A model generated the notes under the pieces. It searched no databases and was not told the origin of the DNA. It was given only the letters and a program-made list of their open reading frames with translations. A DNA stretch of 64,000 nucleotides from Macrothele yani (lineage: Eukaryota > Arthropoda > Arachnida > Araneae > Macrothelidae): assembly GCA_039090855.1 (NCBI GenBank), contig CM077025.1:100668489-100732488 (forward strand). Direction: 5' to 3'. Position 1 is the first letter of the stretch. Every line of letters begins with the position of its first letter. Position numbers and translations under genes: made by a program. Shown here one piece after another: positions 1 through 10,319 of the stretch.

Positions 1-55
1 ATGACAAGATCACAATGATATGCACAATGAAAACGAGAAAACATAAACTTGGGTA

Positions 56-3000
56 TTACAGCACAGGCTGTAGCTCGATCACATGATATACATGGAGACG
101 AGTCGTAGAGTGGAGGAGGGGCACCAGAGTGCCACGGAACTCAGCAAAGGAGGTGTAGAATGTCCTAGGGTACTGATAGGTGTAGCAGTCCAGAATCAAC
201 CGCAAAACATGGAGCGACCGGCGCCCAAGTAGCATAGAAGGTGGCTTATCGACGACTGGAAGAAGCCGACTGGTACTCCAGGCGGAGTCGAGAAAGCAAT
301 CGACCTTGAAAATGGCACAAAAGTGCTGCGCTGGCCTGGTGTAAAGAGACCGGCGAGGAAACGCTGCGGAGTTGTTGAAATTATACGTAAATAACGTGTT
401 TAACCAGCACGAAAAGATAGGCACATACTGACGAAAGAGGCGTAGGTGGATGAGCCCGCAGAAGAAGATGGCTGTAGGCAGTGAACGGAAGATCTTGAGA
501 ACAAGAGCGACTGGCCATTCGGAAAGCCTGGTGGAGTAGAGGCATCAGGATGGGATAGTAAAGGTAGACGTGAGAAACGTCTGCCTCCTGTGCGCAGAAG
601 GAGCAGAGAAGGGACATGCGAAAGAGAAAATACGGAACAGGGAGGCGATTATGCAAAAAGAGCCAGTGGGTATTAATTTCAAGAGAGGCGGATAAGGGTG
701 AGCGGGCAGCGGCCCAGACAAGAGGAAGAGAAGCAGGGGGAACCTCGAGAATAGAAAACGGTGAAGGGGTGGCAAGGTGCACTAGAAAACGATAAAGAGA
801 TTTAGAGGAGAGAGAGGAGAGAGGAAGACCGTGTCTGAGAGTCGGAGGAAAAACGGCAGCGGAAGAGGGGCAGAAAAGACAGAGACGAGACCGGTGGGGG
901 AGACAAGATCAGGGAAAAGCGAAAGAAGTGCAGTTAGCAGAGAGTCATAGACCAAATGGGCGGATGGGAACGAGAGAATAGCAGGGGGGAGGCCAGAGAA
1001 AGGGCGCCTGGATAGATCCGAGTTAGTGAGGTCTTGTACGGTTACTACATCTGCTCGGAGCCAAGAGGGGAATGAAAAGCAGGGGAGATGGGGGATGAAC
1101 AAGGGAGTTGAAAAAGAGGGGTTAAGAAAGAAGCTCTAGAGTTGAAGAGGGAGGGAAGCGAATGAGGGGGAGAGAGAGCGAAGGTGAGTGAGGGCTTCAG
1201 AATATGCAGGTGGGAGTTTGGAGGGGGGGAAGGGCAGCAATCCATGAGAACTAAAGAAAGAAAGGAAAAATGTGGGTTACGCAAGGAGGCAAGAACGTCA
1301 CGTACCTGAACTGCGGAAGCCACTGGAGCCGTGAAAAGGTGAATGAAGTTGATCACTCGGCTTGCTTTGTAGCACAGCGGGACATCAGGTAGGCCAGCAC
1401 CACCATAGGAGGGGGAGCACAGAGCTTGTGGACGTTAATCCAGTGATGACCCGCCCACATTACTCGAGTAAGGCAGCGTGTAACCTCCTGGAGACAGAAA
1501 AGCGGGGTCGTAGATGCAATCCAAGAATGCTTGCAGATGGACAGAAGGTATGTCCTGGTGAGATTTGCACGCTGGTAGTAGGACGTACAGAACTGCGCAC
1601 GACACCAGAACGCAGCTGTGCGGAGGAGGCGAGGATGGAGTTCCGTGCGAGTTGCACTGGATGTAGTTTGTGGTGCGCCTAAGTGCACACCCAGGAAGGG
1701 TTGGGTAGTGGATGACCATGTGGCCCCCCATGGAGCATCCATGCGATTGGACCACGACCCGCACCACAATCCAGTGCTCTTAGACGTATTCAGTTCAGCT
1801 GCAGAACATGAAGCATATGTGGAGGACAAACGACGAAGCAGTTGGAACTGTGAGTCGCTACGAATGCAGACGGTAATGTCATCTGCATAGGCAGAGTAAA
1901 TGACTGAGTGATGCCGTGAGCTGGCAACTGGTGGTGGAATTTGTGCTAGGAGAGATGTTTGCAGAGAGCGTACAAAGGGCTCGACCGCAATCGCAAACAG
2001 TTGACCAGAAAGCGGGCAGCCCTGACGAACTCCCCGCTTGAAGGGAACATGTGCTGTGAGAAAAGATGCCGTCTTGACATGGAAAACGGCGTCCCGGTAG
2101 AGGGAGAGAAGAACAGAGACAAATTGTGGAGGAAAGCCAAAGTGTAGTAGTGTTTGTGTTAAATAGGCGTGTGAGATATTATCGAAAGCGGAACGGAGGT
2201 CTAAGGAAAGGAGAGCAAGAGGTTCTGAATGAGTCTTGGCAAGATGAATGAGATCGCGAAGAAGTTGAACATTGGAGGAAAGAGAACGGCCAGCAACAGT
2301 ATAGGTTTGAGAGTCAGCAAGGATGTGAGGAAGGACAGAGTTTAGTCGACGGGAAAGAAGCTTAGTATAGAGTTCATAATCTTGATTGAGAAGAGAAATG
2401 GGACGCCAATTTCCCAAGTCAAGAGGGTCACCCTTCTTGGGAAATAGGACCACATGTGCGTCCGTGAAACTCCTCGGGAGGGGGGAGCAGTTAAATGCAA
2501 CAGAAAAAGCGGAGAGGAGAAAAGGCAACAGAAGAGGCAAGAACGCACGATAAAAAGGAAAAGAGAGGCCGTCCGGACCCGGAGCGGCACGGGGGTTAAG
2601 GGAAGAGAAGGTGTCGGACACCTCCGTGGATGTGGGTGAGAGAGACAGGGTGTGAGCAAGATGAGACGGAACTTGAGGCAGGTTATTGAGAAGTTGGGGG
2701 AGAGCAGAGGGAGAAGGGGAGGAGTTTCACTGAACTTGGTGGTATAGAACTGACGAACGTGAGAGCAAATCGCTGCCGAATCGGATGCGATTTCGTTAGA
2801 GGGGAGGCGAAGATGACGAAGCGAGGTAGAAGACTTACGTGCAGATTCCATTGATGTTAGAAAATCATAGGTGCATTCCTCCGAATTGAGATGTTTAATA
2901 CGCAGACGTAAAAGTGCTTGCTGCGCAAGAGGTTTCAGCAAAGCCTGGAGTTCCGCCTGATATGCTGGAAACAGCGGATCTGACAACCCAATCAGTGCGA

Positions 3001-4006
3001 GCATCTGCCTGGAGTGATCGAGGCGCATCTGACTAGAAGTCGTCATGGTGAAGGAACGTTGCTTGGTATGTAAGAGGAGCTGATGCTTGACATGAAGCCA
3101 ATACGTCAAGGTACAGGGTGCGGAATGCAATCCTGCGCGACGAGCAGCGAGGAAAGTACGGACAGAGGCACAAAAGTCAGGATCAGTGAGGAGATTGGAG
3201 TCAAACGTCCACGGACGTACAGTCCGAGGGAGTGACGCCGCAACAAACACTGTGAGGGTGACTGTGCAGTGGTCTGAGGAAGCAGTAGGTTGATGTCGCA
3301 ACTCGGTAATAGACGCAAGAAGCGGTGAGGAAACGTAAACCCGATCCAAGCGTGCAGTCGATGGAAGCTGACTCCCAGACGAGCGCCACGTGTGTGAGGT
3401 CTCTTGTGGATGTAGGCGCCTATAAGCATCGGTGAAGGAGAAATCAGCAACAAGGTCACGGAGTAGTGCGACGAGATCCGTCCGACGCTCTCGAGACGAA
3501 GGAGAGCGATCCAGTGCCGGGTCAAGGGTGCAATTGAAGTCTCCACCCAAGAGCACACGATCCGAAGGCGAGACTTTCGAGAGAGCTTGACAGAGTTTGG
3601 TGAACAAGATGGATAAATGAATAGAGGTGCACGGAATATACACATTAAAGATGTGAAATCGAGCTCCGCCAATTGTGAAGGAGACTTGCTGGAGTAAATC
3701 CCGGCATAAGTTCTGCACTGAGAGTTCAGTGAGGGTGGATCGGAACTGCTGATGTATTCCGATAGCAAGACCACCATGAGATGAATAGCGAAATGCATGA
3801 TGGAATACATAATCGCTAGCACGCCAGCGATTAAACAGAGTGGAGGAATGGCAGTTTGTTTCTTGCAGTAGTAACATATCGGCCCCGAGGGGCGAGAGGT
3901 CTTCCATTACAAGAGCATTCGCTAGGGGGCTAGCGAAACCTCTGCAATTAAGGGTCGTGACCTTGAATGGACTGGTCAGTCGTTGATTGGAGGAGTCACG
4001 GAGCAA
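56..4006 (-). pseudogene. ORF2: APE endonuclease and reverse transcriptase of the Tx1-like LINE
   Basis: The N-terminal APE-type endonuclease shows its landmarks in order: TLNCRGF, LLLQETN, a VYIP tyrosine, GGDFN, DRVYV and SSDH. A frameshift lies between about 2620 and 2720. The reverse transcriptase follows in another frame (2621 to 1353): APGPDGL, LGNWRPISL, LSLDLRSAFD, RGVRQGCPLS and the catalytic YADD. The C-terminal region (1350 to 56) is recognisable only in pieces in different frames, so at least three further lesions are present. Such proteins nick target DNA and reverse-transcribe the element RNA at the nick. This copy cannot encode a full product. Confidence 0.8.
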
Positions 4007-5819
4007 CTTTCAGGAGTTGTTGTAATCGGTTTACGCAGCCAAGGGTCCATGAGTGGTGCAGGGGGTCATGTACAAACCCACGAAGGTATTTAGCAATGCA
4101 TCCGGCTTGCAGGAGCAGCGCGGGAAGAATGTCTTCGCGCTCTCGTAGGTAGTCATACGTCGACTCCAGGTTCGTGGTGTGGGTGCAAAACTGATAGTAA
4201 TCTCCAAGATTGAGAGGTTCTGAAGGAGCACCACATTTGGAGAGTACACTTGAAAAGACCTCAAACGAAGGCGGAGACCCATCATCATCAGTGTCCCTTT
4301 CAATTTCTGTTGGCGCAGGAGAGGGAGAAAAATCTCCTGAAGATTTGGTAGCACGGAACGGTTGCCCATCCGCAGAGGAAGATTTCTTCTTCTTCTTCTT
4401 ACGTCGGGTACCTGTACGAGTGCCAGAAATGCGTTTTCCAGGGAGAGACGATTCTCGGGAAGCAGACGCAGAGTCAGAGGAATTATCGGTGCCGCCGTCA
4501 CACTCGGAGACACCAACAGTGAAGACTGGTGGGAAACAAGCGGCGAGGTCTCCCGATGTTGCCACGTGATCAGGAGTAATAGGTGAGGCGAGCACTGGAA
4601 AGTGAAGGTGGGAGGTGAGGTCAGCATCAAAAGACGCTCGTTGACAAGAGGCTTTAGATATATTTTTTGTGTAACTCGGCCCAGGGGCAATTGGCACACT
4701 AGAAGACTGTGCAGGTCGAGAGCGAGATGTATCAGGAGGCTGCTTAGAGGCGGTAGGCACTGCAGAAGCAGTGGGAGCTGGATACTCGTTGTTGGGGCAT
4801 CGAGCACGCTGATGCCCAAGTTATTTGCAATTAGCACAGTGTTCTGATGTTAGCATGTCAATTCTGTAGGAGAGCTGCCCACATTGGACGTTTAGGATCC
4901 GTGGGAACTTACGGAGATGCTCCTCTGATGGAAAGATGAGTCGAACACTCCGGCGAAAACTACGAACATTCTTATTTGCAGGATCCTTGGGCGCAGCTGA
5001 ATGTGTGATAACAGGACCAACAATCTTACCACACTTACTAAGTGCAGTAAATATCATCGCATCAGAGATTTCTGGGGGCACCGGATGCAAGGAGACCTGA
5101 ACAGGGCGCCTGGCGATCGGCTCAGCTTCAAGGTGGTGGTCTCCCAGGTCAAAACCAAAGTTTAGAAGCGTGTCTGCATGCTCTTTGGATGTGAAATAAA
5201 TAATCACCGTCCGCGGCCGGCGGGTGAGGTGAGTAATGGCTCCGGCTGGAAGAAAAGCAAGGAGCGTATCACAATAGACCTTCAACGGTGTATTCGGAAG
5301 AGCATCTAGGCACACTCCCAACTCGCGAGTGGAGTGAAGTTCTTGCGCAGCGGGTGAGAAGTGCGGAACGTCCAATTGAAGTGAGTCACCATGTATCTGG
5401 ACATGGGCATCCGCAAGAGGAAGGCGAGTCGCTTGCGTTGGTGGGGACGCACCTGAGGTAACGCTAGAATAAGAGCGGGAAGACAAACCTCCACTGGAAG
5501 GCAGAGGTGCAGCGCTGGATGAAGGAGCTGACACAACGCTGGGCAAGGCTACCAAGGGCAGAGAAGCAACGCTCTCAGAGATATCTATTACGTCATCGGC
5601 AGCATCAGAAACGAAAGACGTAGCCTCACCACCAGGAGGGGTGGTGGAGTCAGAGAGTCAAAGCGTAGAAGAAGAAGAGCAATAGGCATCAGGAGGAGGA
5701 CGATATTCCTTATCATCAAGGACGGACGCTGATTAGTTTGCTCCGTCAGAGATAAGGATCGACGTAGTAGGAGAAACTGTGACGAGAGCGGGAACGCTGC
5801 TCTTGTCAGCAGTCACCAT
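3996..5819 (-). pseudogene. ORF1 (gag-like, CCHC zinc knuckle) of the Tx1-like LINE
   Basis: The only plausible ATG is at 5819, and one frame runs from it to 3996, about 607 codons. In-frame stops break it at codon 29 (5733-5735), near 5660, and at 4819-4821. The last stop lies inside a zinc knuckle of the pattern C-x2-C-x4-H-x4-C. Upstream of the knuckle is an RNA-recognition-like region (about residues 130-330) in the usual place for a LINE ORF1 nucleic-acid-binding domain. Downstream is a Ser/Pro-rich tail with a run of lysines. The end overlaps the ORF2 start by 11 bp, implying coupled translation in the ancestor. Function, from family knowledge: RNA-binding ORF1 protein of the retrotransposition particle. 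Confidence 0.7.
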
Positions 5820-6032
5820 CGCTGATGGCGAGGCCTAATTTAGTAAAAACGACCAACTGGTCGAGAAAATAAAATGCTGATAGCTAACTGAAAATAGTAC
5901 TCACCGACTCGGGAGATGTCTTAAATGAAAGATACAACCTTCGTCTTGAAGGCACGCACAAAAGTTAAACGACAGAGCACACAAAACACACTCAGTAGAC
6001 GGCGAAACACGGAGCTCAAAACAGACACGACT

Positions 6033-6392
6033 TACGTCCCATAAAGCAAGGACTGTTACGGCGTGGTTTGACGATAATTCCGTACCGTGCGTGGACTGGC
6101 CAGCACATAGCTCTGATCTTAATCCCATAGAGCACCTATGGGATGAATTAGAGCCCTGCATAAGAAGTTTGGAACCAAGGCCTACTAGTAAGCAACAGTT
6201 AGCAGCAGCATTATGTACTGAATGGAAGCGCATATCTATCGCTGTGTTGCAAAACCTTGTCGAAAGCATGTCTCGAAGGATCAGTGCATGCATTAAGGCC
6301 GAAGATGGACCGACACCGTACTAATGTATGTCCATAAATGCTATGTTGTGTTACTCTTCTAGGTGTCCGGTGTCTTTTGTCAATATAGTGTA
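6033..6392 (+). pseudogene. Tc1-like family A, copy 1: 3' end of transposase plus right terminal repeat
   Basis: The last part of a Tc1-type DD34E transposase is open from 6091 to 6324, with the third catalytic residue in SSDLNPIEHLWDE and the C-terminal end GPTPY. About 40 bp after the stop is the right terminal repeat (6362-6390, ending CAATATAGTG) followed by the TA target site at 6391-6392. The same terminus and coding sequence recur at 19334-20534 and 48110-49342. The left portion is missing and the join at about 6032 is with the LINE 5' end. Confidence 0.8.
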
Positions 6393-6472
6393 TTTTAGGA
6401 TGCCTGGCAAAGTGAGGGGGCCACAAAACTGACATTGTGCGCAGGGCCCCGGTAACTCTAAATCCGCCACTG
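6393..6472. mobile_element. Probable hAT-type end remnant
   Basis: An 80-bp stretch ends in ATCCGCCACTG, the complement of the CAGTGGCGGAT-type terminus common to hAT elements. No partner end is recognised nearby. It abuts the Tc1-A target site. Confidence 0.3.
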
Positions 6473-6529
6473 CAATTTGCAGGACAACTTTCCTCTCCCT
6501 CATCACCCTCATAGCACCAATGAGTGCTC

Positions 6530-6808
6530 ATGACCCCCCCCCCCGCGCTCTCTCTCTCTCTCTCGCACACACACACAGGAGTGATCTGTAGCTGGCTCCG
6601 TGTGGTTCGAGCAAATAGTTTGTTAACTAACATTCGGAGGGTTCGTCGGAACCGTTTGTTTTATAAAACGTTCGAATGGGAAGTCTGATGGCAATATTTG
6701 TCAGTTTAAAAGAGTTTCTTGTTTTGTTTCCTGTTTTTATTTCTTTCTTTCCATTGTTTCCCAGGTTAAATCAGTTGTTAGCATATACACGTAAAACACA
6801 CACGCACA
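6530..6808. repeat. Simple repeats (C)n, (CT)n, (CA)n
   Basis: A run of C leads into CT dinucleotides and then CA dinucleotides (about 6533-6578); a second short CA-rich run lies near 6795-6815. Open frames here follow the simple repeats. I see no gene between 6473 and 6940. Confidence 0.7.
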
Positions 6809-6944
6809 CACAAACACCTCATGAAAGGAAGAGACTCACAACTTTTGGAGAAACTCGCAGAGGAGGGACTTCTAAGTTTACAATCAGCGGTCCCTCCGCA
6901 AGCCAGCAGGGGAAGAAGAGGGAACGAGGAAGAAAGGGAGGTTA

Positions 6945-7047
6945 CGTGCGGGAAGCGACCGTGCGCCAAGCGACCCTGTAGGTTATCGTGCGCGAAGCGA
7001 CCCTGTTATATTCCATCGTGGACGAAGCGACCCTGCTAATCGAATAA
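6945..7047 (+). repeat. Left arm of a 6.7-kb inverted repeat with GCGAAGCGACCCTG motifs
   Basis: A motif close to CGTGCGCGAAGCGACCCTG is repeated four times, then CTAATCGAATAATTTTACTTA. The exact inverse order, complemented, is found at 13518-13612. The two arms face each other and enclose the RTE copies, the palindromic element and Tc1-B. They may be the termini of a DNA transposon or a foldback element; no coding region for it is visible. Confidence 0.6.
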
Positions 7048-7061
7048 TTTTACTTATATAT

Positions 7062-7140
7062 AGACCGTTGTGGAGGAAACTTGGGGAGACCTTCGTCCAG
7101 CAGTGGATTGATAATGGTTGACAATGATGATGATGATGAT
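7062..7140 (+). mobile_element. RTE retrotransposon, 3' end fragment
   Basis: About 80 bp identical in type to the 3' end of the RTE copies at 9443 and 10320: the codons for the terminal W-IDNG region, then TTGACAATGATGATG and the GAT-repeat tail characteristic of RTE 3' ends. It is severely 5'-truncated, as is usual for target-primed reverse transcription. Confidence 0.75.
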
Positions 7141-7315
7141 GATATATATATGCAAATCGTAGACAAATTATTTACACCTAATTAATTAAGTACTTACATC
7201 TTCTGAATTCTGATGCTTTCAGGCATTTTTTAAGTACTTACATCTTCTGAATTTTGATAGCTTAATGCTTTCAGGTATTTTTTAAGGTCTTTAGAATTTC
7301 CGAATTCCGCCATGA

Positions 7316-8860
7316 TACACTGCCGGACAATTGCTAAGGATGGATGACAATAGCAACGATAGCAACCATAAAATGGAAGGCAGGAAAATGTGGAAATTAG
7401 CATAAGTGCAGGATACAGTAACACGTGTTGTGCGTATGCAAATTTTGGATTGCCGAACTTGTTCGTGACGTCATAGCGCTGATAAGAGATATAAAGGATT
7501 TGACGCGTATGGACCGTTGTTGTTCAAACGCAAAGTTGAAAGGGAAAGAATCAATTGACGAACTTGCAATTTTCAGTATGTCTTCCCGACATCACCTAGA
7601 TGATTTTACGCGTGGCCGTATTATTGGCAAGATTGAAGAAGGGCGAAAAATAACAGATGTTGCCAGGGAGTTCGACGTCAGCCACAGTGTTGTTTCAAGG
7701 CTTTGGAAATCATTTCAAACAAATGGAGAGTGTAGCAAACGTCATGGGGGAGGTCGTGTTCGCAATACGACACCTGCAGAAGATCGGTACATAGTGCTAT
7801 CAACAAAAAGACACCGGCACAGCACAGCTAGTGAGGTAGCAAATCAGTTTATGGCTGCTACTGGCAAGCGGATCTCCCGAAAAACTGTCGCCAGATGTTT
7901 GCATGAAGGAGGACTGTACGCCCGCCGTCCTGTTGTGTGCATCCCATTGTCCAGACGTCACCGTACCGCCCGTTTGCAATGGTGCCATCAACATCGCAAT
8001 TGGACTGATAACGACTGGTCTGCTGCCCTCTTCTCAGATGAGAGTAGATACAGTCTATCGTCGGATTGTCGACGACAACTGATCTGGCGTGATAGTGGCA
8101 CTGCATATTGTCCAGCAAACATACAGGAAAGGGACCGATATCCGACATGTAGTGTCATGGTATGGGCTGGCATCATGATCAATGGCCGTACGTCCCTCTA
8201 TGTGCGTCCAACTGGGACTATGACTGGCCAACGATACATTAATGATGTTCTGCTACCTCATGTTCGCATGTTCCGTGGTGCTGTCGGTGATAGATTCATT
8301 TTCATGGACGACAACGCAACATGTCATCGAACAGTCGCTGTCCAGGAGTGTCTTGAGAGCGAGGATATTCAACGCCTCGTATGGCCAGCACGTTCTCCAG
8401 ATCTGAATCCCATTGAAAATGTGTGGGATGCTTTGGGGAGGAGTCTTGCTGGTCGCCAATGCCCTCCAATAAACAAGAACACCCGCATCCGTGCACTGAC
8501 AGAGGAAATGGATAAATTACCCCAACAGCTGCTTGATAATGTTGTGCAAAGCATGACACGACGTGTGGAATCTTGCATCGTCCTCCATGGTGGCCATCTC
8601 CCGTATTGACATCTTACGCCGGAACGCCTGCGGACGGTAATTGCATTTTCTTCACGTTTACGTATTCTGCACAAAATGGCCTGTTTGTCCCTTGAACACG
8701 TTCCAAAGCCTTCTGGATTTCAGAGCACAATAAATTGTCTTTCTTGTAATGTCCTGGCACTCTGACATTATTTTATTTCACTTGGCATCCAACCACACCT
8801 ACTTTTTTATGCGCTATATAGCCGTTTATGATCCGTCCTTAGCAATTGTCCAGCAGTGTA
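7316..8860 (+). mobile_element. Tc1-like family B, complete element
   Basis: Inverted terminal repeats of about 27 bp match CACTGCYGGACAATTGCTAA, from 7318 and its complement ending 8858, each flanked by the TA target duplication (7316-7317 and 8859-8860). The 1.54-kb length is typical of Tc1 elements. It encloses one uninterrupted transposase gene. It is the only transposon in the window that looks complete and possibly active. Confidence 0.9.
7578..8609 (+). CDS. Tc1-like DD34E transposase, intact
   Basis: 343 residues, the usual Tc1 length. The ATG at 7578 is preferred because the protein then begins immediately before the first helix-turn-helix; the same frame is open from 7425, but that extension is unlike the family. 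The N-terminal half (about 1-110) has two helix-turn-helix segments for terminal-repeat binding (GRIIGKIEEG, VSHSVVSRLW). The catalytic domain shows D154 in FSDESRY, D245 in MDDNATCH and E280 in SPDLNPIENVWD; D245 and E280 are separated by 34 residues, the DD34E spacing. Such enzymes excise the element by double-strand cleavage and reinsert it at TA. No frameshift or stop is seen. Confidence 0.92.
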   Translation: MSSRHHLDDFTRGRIIGKIEEGRKITDVAREFDVSHSVVSRLWKSFQTNGECSKRHGGGRVRNTTPAEDRYIVLSTKRHRHSTASEVANQFMAATGKRISRKTVARCLHEGGLYARRPVVCIPLSRRHRTARLQWCHQHRNWTDNDWSAALFSDESRYSLSSDCRRQLIWRDSGTAYCPANIQERDRYPTCSVMVWAGIMINGRTSLYVRPTGTMTGQRYINDVLLPHVRMFRGAVGDRFIFMDDNATCHRTVAVQECLESEDIQRLVWPARSPDLNPIENVWDALGRSLAGRQCPPINKNTRIRALTEEMDKLPQQLLDNVVQSMTRRVESCIVLHGGHLPY

Positions 8861-9397
8861 TTACGAATGCGTTCTTCTACTTGTATACACATTTTCTTCC
8901 TGTTTGGACCAAGTTCTCTTATTTCTTTTAATTGTTGTTTGTGCATCACACGTCAAATTTGGATATTTAGAGACCTTAAAAAATGCCTGAAAGAATTAAG
9001 CTATCTTACCAAGTTGGACTAAGAACAAAAGCTGCAAATTCTTAATTAATTAGATGTAAATAATTTGACTACGATTTGTATATACGTATATGTAATGATA
9101 TAAAAAACTTGTGTTTAATATAAAAAACTTGATGTAAGTAATTAATTAATTAAATGTAAGTAATTTGACTACGACTTGTATATATATATATATATATATA
9201 TATACATAACCTTTTCTATGTTGTACTAGGTGTGAGTCAAAATTATATATGTATTTTTTTGCTTAGGTATCTTCTTTATAGAATGTGAATTCTGAATTTT
9301 CAAAACTGCTGCGTTGCGCGTTTTGATTTTCAGGTTATTTTGCACCCTTCGGGTTAAATTCTAAAATTTTTTCCTTAGTCTTCAGTTTTGCTCTTAA

Positions 9398-9442
<45 letters not shown>
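9398..9442. repeat. (TA)n microsatellite
   Basis: An uninterrupted TA run directly precedes the truncated RTE copy, with a shorter TA run at 9180-9206. RTE elements commonly sit in or next to such repeats. Confidence 0.9.
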
Positions 9443-9444
<2 letters not shown>

Positions 9445-10316
9445 GCCACATTGGAGGATGTTTTTCAGTCGCTGAGCTGGGAAAACAAAGGGATCAAGAT
9501 TAATGGAGATTATCTAACCCACCTTCGTTTTGCTGATGACGTAGTCATTTTTGCAACTACCCCATCAGAGCTGCAGAGTATGATCCAGGAACTTGCTGAC
9601 AAGAGTAAAGAAGTGGGATTAAAAATTAACTTTCAGAAGACAAAAGTGATGTTCAATGCTTTTACAAGAAATGAAGATTTATTGATTGATGGAGAAAAGC
9701 TGGAGATAACAGACACGTACGTTTATCTTGGACAGCAAATATCAAGTGAGGGTCACATTGATGAAGAAATTAATCGGCATACAAAACTTGCCTGGAGAGC
9801 TTTTGGAAGAAACAGCATAATTTTCAAGAGCAATATGCCATTATGTCTTAAAAGAAAAGTGTTTGATCAATGCATCCTTCCAGTGCTTACGTATGGTGCA
9901 GAGACGTGGACCTTAACTAAAAGAGATATACAAAGACTGCAGACAACTCAAAGTAACATTGAGAGGTGCATGCTTGGTGTAACCAGGAGAGATAAGAAGA
10001 GGAACTCGTGGATCCGAAAAATGACAAGAGTGGAAGACATCATGATCAGAGTTAAATCCCTGAAATGGCAATGGGCTGGACATACTGCCAGAAGGACAGA
10101 TCATCGATGGACAGCCGAAATTTTAGATTGGATTCCAAGGGACAGGAAAAGACCCAGAAGAAGACCACATGGGAGATGGGATGGATGAAATTCGAAAGTA
10201 TGCAGGGGTGACATGGAGGAGACTGGCACAAGACAGACTGTTGTGGAGGAAACTTGGGGAGACCTTCGTCCAGCAGTGGATTGATAATGGTTGACAATGA
10301 TGGTGATGATGATATA
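9443..10316 (+). pseudogene. RTE retrotransposon, 5'-truncated copy: end of RT and C-terminal domain
   Basis: The sequence starts inside the RT at NATLEDVFQSLSWENKG and includes the catalytic FADD (LRFADDVVIF). It continues through the RTE C-terminal region with WQWAGHTARRTDHRW to about 10188, where an extra base relative to the next copy shifts the frame. The 3' end is TTGACAATGATGGTGATG followed by the next RTE copy head to tail. It is closely similar to 12640-13510. Dead on arrival by truncation. Confidence 0.85.
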
Positions 10317-10319
10317 TAA

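Larger units (their letters stand above)
1..6032 (-). mobile_element. Tx1/L1-like non-LTR retrotransposon, decayed, 3' end beyond window
   Basis: Two overlapping reading frames read right to left: a gag-like ORF1 (5819 to 3996) followed by an endonuclease-reverse transcriptase ORF2 starting at 4006. About 210 bp upstream of ORF1 (5820-6032) look like its 5' untranslated region. Right of about 6032 the sequence becomes the 3' half of a Tc1 element in mid-codon, so the LINE probably inserted into that Tc1; its missing 5' half would lie left of the window. The region is GC-richer than the AT-rich DNA around it. Placement in the L1/Tx1 group rests on the two-ORF layout, zinc knuckle, APE-type endonuclease and RT motifs; the clade is an inference. 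Confidence 0.8.
7140..9210. mobile_element. Palindromic (foldback/MITE-like) element split by Tc1-B
   Basis: The left arm (about 7140-7312) carries ATATGCAAATCGTAGAC, AATTATTTACACC, TAATTAATTAAG and CTTTCAGGTATTTTTTAAGG. Their reverse complements appear in reverse order at about 8960-9100, and part of the arm is repeated at 9115-9180. The spacer holds the Tc1-B element, which entered at a TA dinucleotide. The arms are imperfect, consistent with an old non-autonomous element. Outer boundaries are obscured by TA microsatellites. Confidence 0.6.

Noticed and set aside
9388..9442. Coding start with repeated IYIYIY residues
   Set aside because: This is translation of the TA microsatellite in front of a truncated RTE; the real RTE sequence begins at about 9443.
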